Shown: positions 1 to 8,027, numbered from the stretch's first letter. The stretch is DNA of 9,628 nucleotides from Leptolyngbyaceae cyanobacterium CSSed165cm_216 (GCA_007135385.1 SLIY01000162.1:1-9628); one strand, 5' to 3'. Notes: generated from the sequence alone by a model not told the origin. Translations and numbers: made by a program.

Positions 1-820
1 GGGGGGCATCCAACTCAATCAAAAAAAAGCCGGTGGCCATCACGGCCAAATAGCCCGAGAAAATGGGCATCCTTTCCGCCAACACCACCAGCAGCAGGGC
101 GAAACTGGCCGCCACCAGAGTGTCTTGGATGGCATTTTGGGTCCAACCTTGTTGGGCTAGCAAGGTTACGAGCAGCCGGGCCAGAACCCAGCCCAGCAGC
201 AGCCCCAGTGCCACCTGTAGCCCAATCTGCAATGGCAGTAGTTGTAACGGGCTGAGGGTTAGCCCCCCCGGTAAAGTCAGTCCGGCTTCTCCCCCTGGTC
301 CCAAAAAGCTGAGGAGCAGGCTAAACACCAACAACAGCAACACGTCTGATAGGGCACTGCCGGTTAAAATGGCGTCAGGGATACCCTTGGTCACTCCCCA
401 GCCTAGGCTCTTGAGCCGCAGCATTGCAGGCACAATCACCGCCGGGGACTCGGCCCCCACGATGCACCCCAGCATTAACCCAGTAGCTACATCAAACTGT
501 AATAGCCAAACAGCGGCGATCGCCACCGCCAAAACCTCACTGCTGGCGGGCAGAAACCCCAATCGCAGGGCCACAGTCCCCTGCTGGGCCAGCTTTTCGC
601 GATCTAAACCTAAACCGGCTTTCATCAAGATCACCATGACCGCCATGGTGCGCAGCCCATCGGTGGCCGCTAAGACCCCTGGACTGAGTAAATTTTGTCC
701 CTGCGGGCCTAAGGCAATGCCTGCCAAAACCATGCCCACCAGGGCCGGAACCTTCAGCCGCCCAGCCATCTGGCCAGCAAAGAAACCCACCAGCAATATC
801 AAAAGAATGCTTTCTAACAT
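1..820 (-). CDS. Cation:proton antiporter, SLC9B/NHA type (5' part, cut by left edge)
   Basis: A membrane antiporter that would exchange Na+ or another monovalent cation for protons across the plasma or thylakoid membrane. My translation of the minus strand gives 273 residues before the edge, almost all hydrophobic helices. Family members are roughly 400 residues, so about the last third is missing. The best family marker is GAESPAVIVPAM (residues 122-133), followed by GWGVTKGIP. This closely matches the SLC9B/NHA signature GAVSPAVVVPSM. The next helix carries TGSALSDVLLL (153-163); here the usual Asp-Asp ion-binding pair reads Ser158-Asp159. The start at 820 (MLESILLILL) puts helix 1 at the N-terminus as usual. 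An in-frame ATG at 838 would add six residues (MREWSP). Neither start has a convincing Shine-Dalgarno. It follows the lytic transglycosylase gene on the same strand after a 200-bp gap, where a TATAAC (minus strand, 991-996) without a clear -35 box could be its promoter. The frame differs from the open frames on either strand that mask it. Confidence 0.85.
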   Translation of the reverse strand, partial: MLESILLILLVGFFAGQMAGRLKVPALVGMVLAGIALGPQGQNLLSPGVLAATDGLRTMAVMVILMKAGLGLDREKLAQQGTVALRLGFLPASSEVLAVAIAAVWLLQFDVATGLMLGCIVGAESPAVIVPAMLRLKSLGWGVTKGIPDAILTGSALSDVLLLLVFSLLLSFLGPGGEAGLTLPGGLTLSPLQLLPLQIGLQVALGLLLGWVLARLLVTLLAQQGWTQNAIQDTLVAASFALLLVVLAERMPIFSGYLAVMATGFFLIELDAP

Positions 821-1020
821 TGGCGACCACTCACGCATGGGACTAGCGAGCCTGTAGCCAAAGCCCAATCACAAGCGAGCCCCTACCGCCTGCCATTGGC
901 CTTTCGCCACAAGCCGGTACAGTAGGAGCCATCGGCCCTCACTGGGATACTCCCTGGGCGGTTTCGGCGAGCTCCATCGCCATCGTTATGGTTATACCAT
1001 CTCGACCACTCGCCTGCCGA

Positions 1021-3222
1021 CTAACCGGCATGTCGCCGTTGCAGTTGCTCGACCGCTTGGGCAATGGCAGGGTCATAGAGGCGCAGGTAGTTCCAGTAGC
1101 CGCCAAACACGGCCCTGACATAACCGTGGGTTTCAGGGAAGGGAATTTTTTCGGCAAAGTCGTCGTCGTCGGTAAAGCCGCCCCGTTCAATCCAGCGGGC
1201 AATGTTACCAGGACCAGCGTTGTAGCTGGCGACGGCAAATAACGAATGATTGTTGTACTCCCGGTGGGTGTAGTCTAAATACCAGGTGCCCAGCTTGATA
1301 TTGTCCAGGGGGTCGTCCAGGTTATAGGCGTCGATGTCGGACCGGTCTTTGATCCAGGCGGCGGTCCCGGGCATCACCTGCATCAGCCCAGCCGCCCCTA
1401 CCCCTGAACGAATAGAGGGCATAAACCGCGACTCTTGGCGAATTAATGCCGCCACCAGCAAGGGGTTAAGCTGGCGCTGGGCTGACCAGGTTTCAATCAA
1501 ATCCCGATAAGGCATGGGATAAACCCCATGCCAATAGTCTGGATGCTCAGCCAATTCTGCAAAAGCCGCTTGCTCTTCTGGGGTAATGTCCCAGGCCAGG
1601 CTAGACACTTGGTAAATCCCATCCAGGTGATCGCCGACCCCCTGGCGCATCAGGCCGTCCACAAACCGCTCCTCCGAAGAGGGGTCTTGGCGATTAGTGT
1701 ATTCCAGTTGCCAGCGTTCCCAGGCCTTTTGGTCTTGGCCGAGGAGGTACAATTCCTGCAGTTGATCAGAGCCCACCGGCAGGGGAGCGCGGCGTTCTGG
1801 AGGGGCGATCGCCGGTACTTTGGCCCGCACCGTTTTGAAATCCCCCACATCCCAGCCCAGGGCTGCTGCCGCCCGCCAGGCATAGTAAGACTCAGGCTGA
1901 AAGGCAATCACCTGCTCCAGGGCTTCTTGGGCTACGGCAGGTTCACCCAGTTGGTGCGCCCACCTACCGGTCCAAAAGCCCGCTTCTGCAGCCGTTTCAC
2001 TATCAGGGCTGTGGGCCAGCACCTGGCGCCCCCAATTAATTGCAGTGGCTAAGTCCCCTTGGTCTGCTGCATTACGAGCGTTGGTCCAGCGAATTTCAGC
2101 GGCGGCGTCTGAGTCACTGTAGTCTTGCAGGATGATTTCCCGGGTGGTCTGGGCTGAACTAGGGCTATCTAGACTATCCAGGATGTTGGCCCGCATTAGC
2201 AGAGCGGCGGCGGCCCGCTCGGGAAAGCGGTTGACTACCTGATCTAAGACCCCTAGTTTGGCTTCGTCGGACAGGCTGAGGGTGAGCCGCATCAGCCCCA
2301 GCCCGGTGTCAGGGTGGTCGGGAAACTGTTGGTCCAGTTGGTTAAACAGCGCGATCGCCCGATCGCGCTGATTCCCAATTTGCAAGCCACGGGCGGCTCG
2401 GTACAGATTGCGGGCTGACACCGGGGCATTGGCATAGGCAGGCCCCGCCTCGGCGTAGTTACTGCGCCGCCAAAAGCCAAAGCCTACGGTTTGCCAGTCC
2501 TCGGGCTGCAACTGGTCAGCGAATTCAGTCTTTAGCCGCACTAGGGCCGCCCCCGCCTGGGGATGATGCAGCCCCGCCCGGGCGATGATCAGCAATAAAG
2601 GCAGGGCATCGGCCCGGTGGGGATCGGCGGTCAGCCGTTGATGGGCCACATCTACCGATCTGGGGTGGTCGGGGAATTGCCCCAGCAGTTGATCCCCATA
2701 GGCTGGATCTTGCTGGCCCAACCGATACAGTAGCGGGGCGATCGCCCCATCCTCCCCAAACTCACTCAACAGCTGTTGCTGGGTTTGTTGGGCCGCCTCG
2801 GTCTGTCCTGCCGCTCGCTGGGCCTGCTCTAGGGCCATTAAGCTATAGGGGGCCATGGTGGGATATTCGGCATCAAGTCCCTCCAGCAAAGGAACGGCGC
2901 TGCCGCCTCGATCGGCGTTGATTAAATCTTGGGCCAAAAGATACTGGGAGCGACTGCGACTAATCGGATCATTCGCCTCTACATAGCTGGCCAGGGCCTC
3001 TTGCCGTTGCCCTGGTGTCTGCAACGCCAACCCCAACACTGGATCATGCTTAGCGAAGGGGTCCCGGGACGGTAGCCCCAAAAACCCAGCGCTCTCTTCC
3101 CCGACCTCTGCCACCTCTGGGGACACAACGGTATTCACCAGGGCCGCGACAATGCCCAAGGAAAGGGCACTAACACCCGCGATCGCAAATAATGGCAAAT
3201 TCGCTTTTAGCTGCTTTAGCAT
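1021..3222 (-). CDS. slt: Soluble lytic murein transglycosylase (SLT domain, Slt70-like architecture)
   Basis: Cleaves the MurNAc-GlcNAc bond of peptidoglycan without water, forming 1,6-anhydroMurNAc ends; it would act in the periplasm in wall turnover and remodelling. The 733-residue protein starts with one hydrophobic segment (about 10-32) with no lipobox Cys, so it is a signal anchor or uncleaved signal. Residues about 60-530 are Ala/Leu/Gln-rich helical repeats resembling TPR units (for example 395-445), the expected superhelical scaffold. The C-terminal SLT domain (about 570-720) holds the catalytic Glu597 in RQESRF, then AGLMQVMPGTA (611-621), ASYNAGPG (665-672) and IPFPETHGYV (693-702), all hallmarks of glycoside hydrolase family 23. 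The ATG at 3222 places the hydrophobic segment correctly, though no strong ribosome site precedes it. It is divergent from pepA. The stop lies 200 bp before the antiporter start on the same strand; no strong terminator is visible there. Family assignment is firm; the symbol is given by architecture. Confidence 0.95.
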   Translation of the reverse strand: MLKQLKANLPLFAIAGVSALSLGIVAALVNTVVSPEVAEVGEESAGFLGLPSRDPFAKHDPVLGLALQTPGQRQEALASYVEANDPISRSRSQYLLAQDLINADRGGSAVPLLEGLDAEYPTMAPYSLMALEQAQRAAGQTEAAQQTQQQLLSEFGEDGAIAPLLYRLGQQDPAYGDQLLGQFPDHPRSVDVAHQRLTADPHRADALPLLLIIARAGLHHPQAGAALVRLKTEFADQLQPEDWQTVGFGFWRRSNYAEAGPAYANAPVSARNLYRAARGLQIGNQRDRAIALFNQLDQQFPDHPDTGLGLMRLTLSLSDEAKLGVLDQVVNRFPERAAAALLMRANILDSLDSPSSAQTTREIILQDYSDSDAAAEIRWTNARNAADQGDLATAINWGRQVLAHSPDSETAAEAGFWTGRWAHQLGEPAVAQEALEQVIAFQPESYYAWRAAAALGWDVGDFKTVRAKVPAIAPPERRAPLPVGSDQLQELYLLGQDQKAWERWQLEYTNRQDPSSEERFVDGLMRQGVGDHLDGIYQVSSLAWDITPEEQAAFAELAEHPDYWHGVYPMPYRDLIETWSAQRQLNPLLVAALIRQESRFMPSIRSGVGAAGLMQVMPGTAAWIKDRSDIDAYNLDDPLDNIKLGTWYLDYTHREYNNHSLFAVASYNAGPGNIARWIERGGFTDDDDFAEKIPFPETHGYVRAVFGGYWNYLRLYDPAIAQAVEQLQRRHAG

Positions 3223-3462
3223 GGCAGATCGACAAGGTTGAGGATGAACAATCAGAACAAAAGCCCTCGGGGCCCTGCTAAGGGTTGTAGCAAAAAAATC
3301 AAGACATGAGACAGCGACATGGGTTTCTTTTTAGATTGCTGCCTCGAGATTGAGGCTCTACTCGATCCAAACGTACCTGTTTCCCAAGTCACAGCTGTAG
3401 CCGCCAGGGAAGTTACCCCGTACATTAATAAACGTAGAAACGTCAAAAAGAGCCTAGGTTGC
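3223..3462. other. Divergent intergenic region between slt and pepA
   Basis: This 240-bp stretch must hold the promoters of both flanking genes. No perfect sigma70 promoter stands out. Facing pepA, TACATTAATAAACG (3421-3434) is the best -10-like element, with only a weak TAGCCG (3398-3403) 17 bp upstream. A GCCTC-6 nt-GAGGC hairpin sits at about 3340-3355. Facing slt, a GCCC-TCG-GGGC mini-hairpin (3263-3273) is followed on the minus strand by TTTTG. The pepA reading frame stays open back to an ATG at 3319, but those residues do not resemble PepA. Confidence 0.5.
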
Positions 3463-4935
3463 ATGAAATTTGAACTATCGGATCAAACCTGTCTCACCTG
3501 GTCAGGGGATTGTTTGGTGGTTGGCCTCAGCGAAGCAGCACTGCCCCTATCAGGCCCCTTGGCGGCGCTCAATGATCGAGTGTCAGGGCTGCTCCAAGAG
3601 CTGATTGACGAAGCCGAGTTTACCGGCAAGGTTGGCACGAAGGCCGTCATTCGAGTCGGCAACGATGTGCGTAAGCTGGGCTTGGTAGGCTTAGGGGCCG
3701 CCGATAGTCTCAACGCTGATAGTTTGCGTCGGGCTGCCGCTACCGCCGCCCGCCTGGCTAAGCAAGAAAAATGTGCGTCCCTAGGCTTGAGTGTTCCCCT
3801 CGGCGATCACGATCCGGCCCTGGTTACCCAGGCTTTGGTGGAAGGCATTACCCTGGCCCTGCATCAGGACAATCGGTTTAAATCCGACGATGCTGACAAG
3901 GGTAAAACTACCCTAGAGACTATTCACCTGCTGGAATTGCCGGGGCAAGAGGCCAGCCTAGAGACAGCTAGTGCTATCTGTGACGGAGTTATCTTAGCCC
4001 GGGAACTGGTGTCGGCCCCTGCCAACGTGGTCACCCCCGAAACCCTAGCCCAAACCGCCCAAGACATCGCCACGGCCCATGGCCTCGACCTAGAGATTTT
4101 AGAGCGAGAACAATGCGAAGCCCTAGGGATGGGAGCCTACCTGGGGGTGGCCCAGGCCTCAGACCTGCCGCCCAAGTTCATTCACCTCACCTACAAACCA
4201 GCGGACACCCCCAGCCACAAGCTGGCCATCATTGGCAAGGGGCTCACCTTTGACTCTGGCGGTTTGAACATTAAAGGGGCCGGTAGCGGTATCGAAATGA
4301 TGAAAATTGACATGGGTGGGGCCGCCGCTACCCTGGGGGCAGCTAAGGCGATCGCCCAACTCAAACCCAGCGCCGAGGTGCACTTTATTAGTGCCGCCGC
4401 CGAGAACATGATCAGTGGTAAGGCCATGCGCCCCGGTGACATTCTTACCGCCTCGAACGGCAAAACCATTGAGGTGAATAACACCGATGCCGAGGGTCGC
4501 CTCACCCTGGCCGATGCCCTGGTGTTTGCGGAAAAACTAGAGGTGGATGCCATCGTCGACTTGGCCACCCTCACCGGTGCCTGCATCGTTGCCCTGGGGG
4601 ATGATATTGCCGGGCTGCTGAGCGATCATGACGATTTGGCCAATGCCGTGGCCACGGCGGCGGAAACCGCCGGCGAAAAATTCTGGCGCTTGCCCATGGA
4701 AGAAAAATACTTTGAGGGGCTGAAGTCGATTGTGGCTGATATGAAGAACACTGGCCCCCGCCCCGGCGGCTCAATTACGGCGGCTCTATTTCTGAAGCAG
4801 TTTGTGGAAAGCACCCCCTGGGTGCACCTGGATGTGGCTGGCCCGGTGTGGACTGAAAAAGAGAGCGGTTACAACAACCCTGGCGGCACCGGCTTTGGGG
4901 TGCGCACCCTGGTGCAGTGGGTGTTGGGGATGTAG
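3463..4935 (+). CDS. pepA: Leucyl aminopeptidase (peptidase family M17)
   Basis: A cytoplasmic two-metal aminopeptidase, hexameric in characterised relatives, that removes N-terminal residues (Leu and others, including Cys-Gly in some bacteria) during peptide turnover. From ATG 3463 the product is 490 residues, normal for the family. The divergent N-terminal domain spans about 1-160 and the catalytic domain about 170-490. The metal and catalytic residues are all present: Lys259 and Asp264 in IGKGLTFDSGG, Lys271 (LNIKG), Asp283 (KIDMGG), the family signature NTDAEGRL (340-347) with Asp342 and Glu344, and Arg346. I chose 3463 because MKFELSDQTC matches the usual short N-terminus and an AGG lies 4 nt upstream (3456-3458). 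The frame is open for 48 more codons to an ATG at 3319, and an automatic annotation may use that longer form. It is divergent from slt and convergent with dinF. No key residue is missing. Confidence 0.95.
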   Translation: MKFELSDQTCLTWSGDCLVVGLSEAALPLSGPLAALNDRVSGLLQELIDEAEFTGKVGTKAVIRVGNDVRKLGLVGLGAADSLNADSLRRAAATAARLAKQEKCASLGLSVPLGDHDPALVTQALVEGITLALHQDNRFKSDDADKGKTTLETIHLLELPGQEASLETASAICDGVILARELVSAPANVVTPETLAQTAQDIATAHGLDLEILEREQCEALGMGAYLGVAQASDLPPKFIHLTYKPADTPSHKLAIIGKGLTFDSGGLNIKGAGSGIEMMKIDMGGAAATLGAAKAIAQLKPSAEVHFISAAAENMISGKAMRPGDILTASNGKTIEVNNTDAEGRLTLADALVFAEKLEVDAIVDLATLTGACIVALGDDIAGLLSDHDDLANAVATAAETAGEKFWRLPMEEKYFEGLKSIVADMKNTGPRPGGSITAALFLKQFVESTPWVHLDVAGPVWTEKESGYNNPGGTGFGVRTLVQWVLGM

Positions 4936-4958
4936 GTTTTTGCGGTGTTGGGTGTTGG
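4919..4958. repeat. Short GGTGTTGG repeats at the pepA/dinF junction
   Basis: Three copies of (G)GGTGTTGG lie close together: 4919-4927 inside the last codons of pepA, then 4944-4951 and 4950-4958, which overlap as a seven-base tandem in the convergent spacer. Short tandem repeats of about seven bases are common in intergenic DNA of filamentous cyanobacteria; this looks like a small example. No hairpin or T-run typical of an intrinsic terminator was found in the spacer. Confidence 0.45.
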
Positions 4959-4974
4959 AGTTTATTCGCAGGGG

Positions 4975-6306
4975 CTATTTCCCTAAGGATTTCGGTACCG
5001 CCCAGCCTAGGGTCAGCGCCCGGGCCGCCATCAACCCCACCAGGGCCAGCCATAGCAGATGGGCGCTAGCCATCGCCTGAGCCACCAGGGCTAGGGGTAA
5101 AAAGCCTACCCCAGCCGCCAGCAGAGTGGCATTGCGCAGAATTTTGCCCGCGGTGATGCCCAGAAAATAACCGTCCAGCATATAGGCGATCGCCCCTAGG
5201 CCCAAGATTGGCACCAGCCAGCCCACATAGGTCTGGACCACAGCAATCACAGTGCTGTGGCTGGTCAATAGACCAAACAGGGGTTGAGGAAACAGCACAA
5301 AGGTCAGCCCAAAGCTGAGCCCCAAGGCCAAACTAATACTGCCCCCCACGCGCAATAGGTGCCGCAGTTGGGGGTAATGGCCGCTGCCGTAGTATCGACC
5401 GGCAAAGCTTTCTGTGGCAAAGGCAATGCCGTCAATAAAGTAGGCTGACAGGGTGACTACTTGCAGCAGCAGGGTATTGGCCGCCAGGACTTGGCTGCCC
5501 AGGGCTGAGCTGAAATTGGTAAACAGGGCAAAGCTCAATACCAGGGCAAAGGTGCGTACTAAAATATCGCGGTTCAGGGCGAACAGGGCTTTCAGGGCTG
5601 ACCCCTGCCAGGCCTGGGGCAATACGGCCCACAACCGCTGCCAGCCCCCTTCCCGAATAATTAGCCCCAGCCCCATTAGCAGCATCAGATATTGACTGAG
5701 GGCAGTCCCCCAGCCGGCCCCGGCACTGGCCCAGCCCAGCTGACGGATAAACAGGTAGTTCAACAGCACGTTGCTACCGTTGCCCACAAAGGACAGCAAA
5801 ATCACCCACCGGCCCTTTTCCCGACCTAAGAACCAGCCCATCAGCACCAGGTTGAGCAGCACCGCCGGGGCATCCCAAATGCGGGCGTTGTAAAAGGCGA
5901 TGCCCGCCGCTCGCACCTCGGGTTCAGCGCTCAGCAGGGCAAAGCCGAGATCTCGTAGGGGGGCTTGCAGCAGCAATAGGGCCAAGCCAAAGCCTAGGGC
6001 AATTGATCCATGGCGCAGCAAAATCAGCCAGAGGCCGTCGCGGTCTTGTCGTCCCCTGGCCTGGGCGGTCATGCCCGTGGTGCCCATGCGCAAAAACCCA
6101 AAGCTCCAGTAGGCCACGTTAAAAATCACCATGGCTAGGGCGACGCCCCCCAAGTGGTGGATCTCTGCCAGGTGACCGAGGAAAGCGGTGTCTACCAGAC
6201 CCGCCAGGGGCACCATCAAGTTGGAAATAATGTTAGCCGCCGCTAATTTGAGAAAGCTAGATAGAAACGGCGGTTTCCCCAGGGGTAGAGACGGCGTTAC
6301 TGGCAT
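4975..6306 (-). CDS. dinF: MATE family efflux transporter, DinF-type
   Basis: A 12-helix inner-membrane exporter that would use a Na+ or H+ gradient to expel organic cations, drugs or metabolites; the substrate cannot be read from sequence. The 443-residue length is typical of the family. The N-terminal half contains VPLAGLVDTAFLGHL (32-46), the helix-1 motif of DinF-like MATE proteins with Asp39, then FLRMGTTGMTAQARG (71-85), again very close to the DinF pattern (FLRMSTTGLTAQA in E. coli). The second half repeats the fold, with FIDGIAFATESFAG (290-303) carrying Asp292 and Glu299. Helices are evenly spread from about 20 to 435. The ATG at 6306 leaves about 18 residues before helix 1, as expected; no clear Shine-Dalgarno precedes it. 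It is convergent with pepA (39-bp spacer) and divergent from the ggt-like gene (90-bp spacer). The symbol reflects homology; no LexA-type operator was seen, so SOS control should not be assumed. Confidence 0.92.
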   Translation of the reverse strand: MPVTPSLPLGKPPFLSSFLKLAAANIISNLMVPLAGLVDTAFLGHLAEIHHLGGVALAMVIFNVAYWSFGFLRMGTTGMTAQARGRQDRDGLWLILLRHGSIALGFGLALLLLQAPLRDLGFALLSAEPEVRAAGIAFYNARIWDAPAVLLNLVLMGWFLGREKGRWVILLSFVGNGSNVLLNYLFIRQLGWASAGAGWGTALSQYLMLLMGLGLIIREGGWQRLWAVLPQAWQGSALKALFALNRDILVRTFALVLSFALFTNFSSALGSQVLAANTLLLQVVTLSAYFIDGIAFATESFAGRYYGSGHYPQLRHLLRVGGSISLALGLSFGLTFVLFPQPLFGLLTSHSTVIAVVQTYVGWLVPILGLGAIAYMLDGYFLGITAGKILRNATLLAAGVGFLPLALVAQAMASAHLLWLALVGLMAARALTLGWAVPKSLGK

Positions 6307-6331
6307 CGGCGATCACCGGAGGATAGCGTCA

Positions 6332-6360
6332 TTGACATTCGAGCCGTCAGATTGCTTAAT
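6332..6360 (+). promoter_or_regulatory. Sigma70-like promoter for the ggt-like gene
   Basis: A perfect TTGACA (6332-6337) is followed after exactly 17 bp by CTTAAT (6355-6360), which matches four of six TATAAT positions. Transcription would begin near 6367, about 30 nt before the ATG at 6397. It is the best promoter seen in the window and probably serves both the ggt-like gene and the carotenoid oxygenase. Confidence 0.5.
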
Positions 6361-6396
6361 GGGCGGATATCTGATTAATTTACTGAGCGAATCACC

Positions 6397-7977
6397 ATGG
6401 TTGGTGCAATCTCTAGGGGCAACCGGGGGGCGGTGGCGGCGGGCCATCCCCTGACCGCTGACGCTGGGGCTGAGATGCTGCGCCAGGGGGGCAATGCCTT
6501 TGATGCTGCGATCGCCGCTGCCTTTACCGCCTGTGTCACTGAGTCTGCCCTCACCTCCCTGGCTGGCGGTGGTTTTTTGTTGGCCCACAGCGCCGACGGC
6601 CAAAATCGACTCTTCGATTTTTTCTGTCAAACCCCCCAGGCCAAGGCGATGAATGGGGATCTCGACTTTTACCCGATTGAGGCCAACTTTGGGGACACCA
6701 CCCAGGAATTTCACATTGGCCTGGGATCGATGGCGGTGCCAGGGGTGGTGGCCGGCTTGCTCCAGGTGCATCGCCAGTGGGGGCGCCTCCCCCTGAAGAC
6801 GGTGGTTGCCCCGGCTCAGCACTGGGCCATCAAGGGCACTCGTGTGGAACCTTTTCGGGCCTACTGCTTTCAAATTTTAGCTCCAATTTTAACCGCCACC
6901 CCGGCGGCCCGAGCGATCTACGCCCCCCAGGGGGACTTGCTCGCCCAGGGGGCCTGGTTTTATCTGCCCGACTTCGCCGCCCTGCTCGATCAGGTGGTGC
7001 ATGGGGGGGCCGACCTGTTCTACCAGGGTCGCCTGGCCACCCAGTTGGTGGACAGCTGCCGTACCCAGGGAGGATACCTGCGACAGCCCGATTTAAGCGG
7101 GTACCAGGTGATCGAGCGATCGCCGCTGACGGTGCCCTACGGCCATACCCAACTGCTGACTAATCCACCCCCTAGTTCTGGGGGTGCCCTGATTGCTTTT
7201 GCCCTGCAGTTGTTGGCCGAGGCTAAACCCCAAAGGAATGACCATGGTAGCCCCTGCCATGTGGCGGCCCTGCGAGCGGTGATGGCTCTCACCAATCAGG
7301 CGCGGCAAAATGGCTACGATCGCCACCTATACCAGCCCGACATTGGCGATCGCTTCCTCAGTGCAACCCATCTGGCTGACTACCGGCAACAGGTCCAGAC
7401 AGCCCTGGGCCAGAGGGTAAATAAATGGGGCAGCACCACCCACATCAGTGCCGTGGATGGGGAGGGCAACGCCGTCAGCATGACCACCTCCAATGGGGAA
7501 GGATCCTCCTACATCCTGCCTGGCACTGGGGTGATGGTGAATAACATGTTGGGGGAAGAAGATCTTAACCCCCATGGGTTTCACCAGTGGCAGCCCAACC
7601 AGCGAATTTCGTCGATGATGGCCCCTACGATTGTGCTGCAAGACGGTAAGCCCCTGCTGGTGCTGGGATCGGGGGGATCTAATCGAATTCGCACAGCAAT
7701 TTTTCAGGTGGTCTCCAACGTGCTGGACTTTGGCATGGACATTGAAACGGCAGTCAATGCCCCTCGGCTGCATTGGGAGCGGGGAGCGCTGCATCTGGAA
7801 CCGGGCTACGATCGCGCCAGGCTGGAGGCCGCTGGGATTGGCCAGGGGGATCGCTGTACCTGGTGGCAAGCCACCAATATGTTTTTTGGCGGTGTCCATG
7901 GGGTGGCCGTAGGGCCAGATGGGGGCTTCTCAGGGGTAGGGGATCACCGCCGAGGCGGGGCCTGTGCCATCGTCTAG
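6397..7977 (+). CDS. ggt: Gamma-glutamyltransferase-like Ntn hydrolase with altered glutamate pocket
   Basis: A member of the gamma-glutamyltranspeptidase family, which cuts itself to expose an N-terminal Thr nucleophile and then cleaves gamma-glutamyl (or, in relatives, other acyl) amide bonds. At 526 residues it is shorter than E. coli Ggt (580). Visible landmarks: GHPLTADAGAEMLRQGGNA (16-34), SLAGGGF (54-60), the predicted self-cleavage site before Thr347 in GSTTHIS (345-351), Ser405-Ser406 in RISSM, and the oxyanion Gly426-Gly427 in GSGGSNR. By my hand alignment, E. coli Arg114, Gln430 and Asp433, which hold the alpha-carboxylate and alpha-amino groups, correspond to Phe76, Met384 and Glu387. 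True glutathione activity is therefore doubtful; an acylase or other substrate is possible. No signal peptide is visible, so it appears cytoplasmic, unlike periplasmic E. coli Ggt. An in-frame stop at 6376-6378 limits the start to ATG 6397. A promoter lies just upstream, and the carotenoid oxygenase follows after 50 bp. Confidence 0.9.
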   Translation: MVGAISRGNRGAVAAGHPLTADAGAEMLRQGGNAFDAAIAAAFTACVTESALTSLAGGGFLLAHSADGQNRLFDFFCQTPQAKAMNGDLDFYPIEANFGDTTQEFHIGLGSMAVPGVVAGLLQVHRQWGRLPLKTVVAPAQHWAIKGTRVEPFRAYCFQILAPILTATPAARAIYAPQGDLLAQGAWFYLPDFAALLDQVVHGGADLFYQGRLATQLVDSCRTQGGYLRQPDLSGYQVIERSPLTVPYGHTQLLTNPPPSSGGALIAFALQLLAEAKPQRNDHGSPCHVAALRAVMALTNQARQNGYDRHLYQPDIGDRFLSATHLADYRQQVQTALGQRVNKWGSTTHISAVDGEGNAVSMTTSNGEGSSYILPGTGVMVNNMLGEEDLNPHGFHQWQPNQRISSMMAPTIVLQDGKPLLVLGSGGSNRIRTAIFQVVSNVLDFGMDIETAVNAPRLHWERGALHLEPGYDRARLEAAGIGQGDRCTWWQATNMFFGGVHGVAVGPDGGFSGVGDHRRGGACAIV

Positions 7978-8014
7978 GCATTCTACGTCAGAATGAAGGG
8001 GTGGTTATGGCGAT

Positions 8015-8018
8015 GGAG
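8015..8018 (+). promoter_or_regulatory. Ribosome binding site of the carotenoid oxygenase
   Basis: GGAG, within GGAGAA, lies 9 nt before the ATG at 8028. It is a clear Shine-Dalgarno and supports this start. Confidence 0.6.
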
Positions 8019-8027
8019 AATTGATTT

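Noticed and set aside
1..6. GGGGGG at the left edge as a matching homopolymer artefact
   Set aside because: Six bases fit normal Ala-Pro codons of the antiporter frame, which continues without interruption to the edge.
537..830. 97-residue minus-strand frame over the antiporter start
   Set aside because: It is a shifted frame of the antiporter. The frame starting at 820 gives the SLC9B-like helices and motif; this one does not.
63..857. 264-residue open frame on the plus strand
   Set aside because: It is Ser/Ala/Pro/Arg-rich with no recognisable domain and lies opposite the antiporter frame, which has clear family motifs. It is an antisense shadow.
1005..1032. TGCCG/CGGCA hairpin around the slt stop codon as a terminator
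   Set aside because: Only a five-base stem with no T-run after it on the minus strand.
3263..3284. Two small competing hairpins in the slt leader, one followed by TTTTG, resembling an attenuator
   Set aside because: Stems are only four base pairs and the overlap between them is a single base. Too weak to call without conservation.
3252..3464. 70-residue minus-strand frame in the slt/pepA spacer
   Set aside because: No recognisable domain, no ribosome site, and it overlaps the region needed for two divergent promoters.
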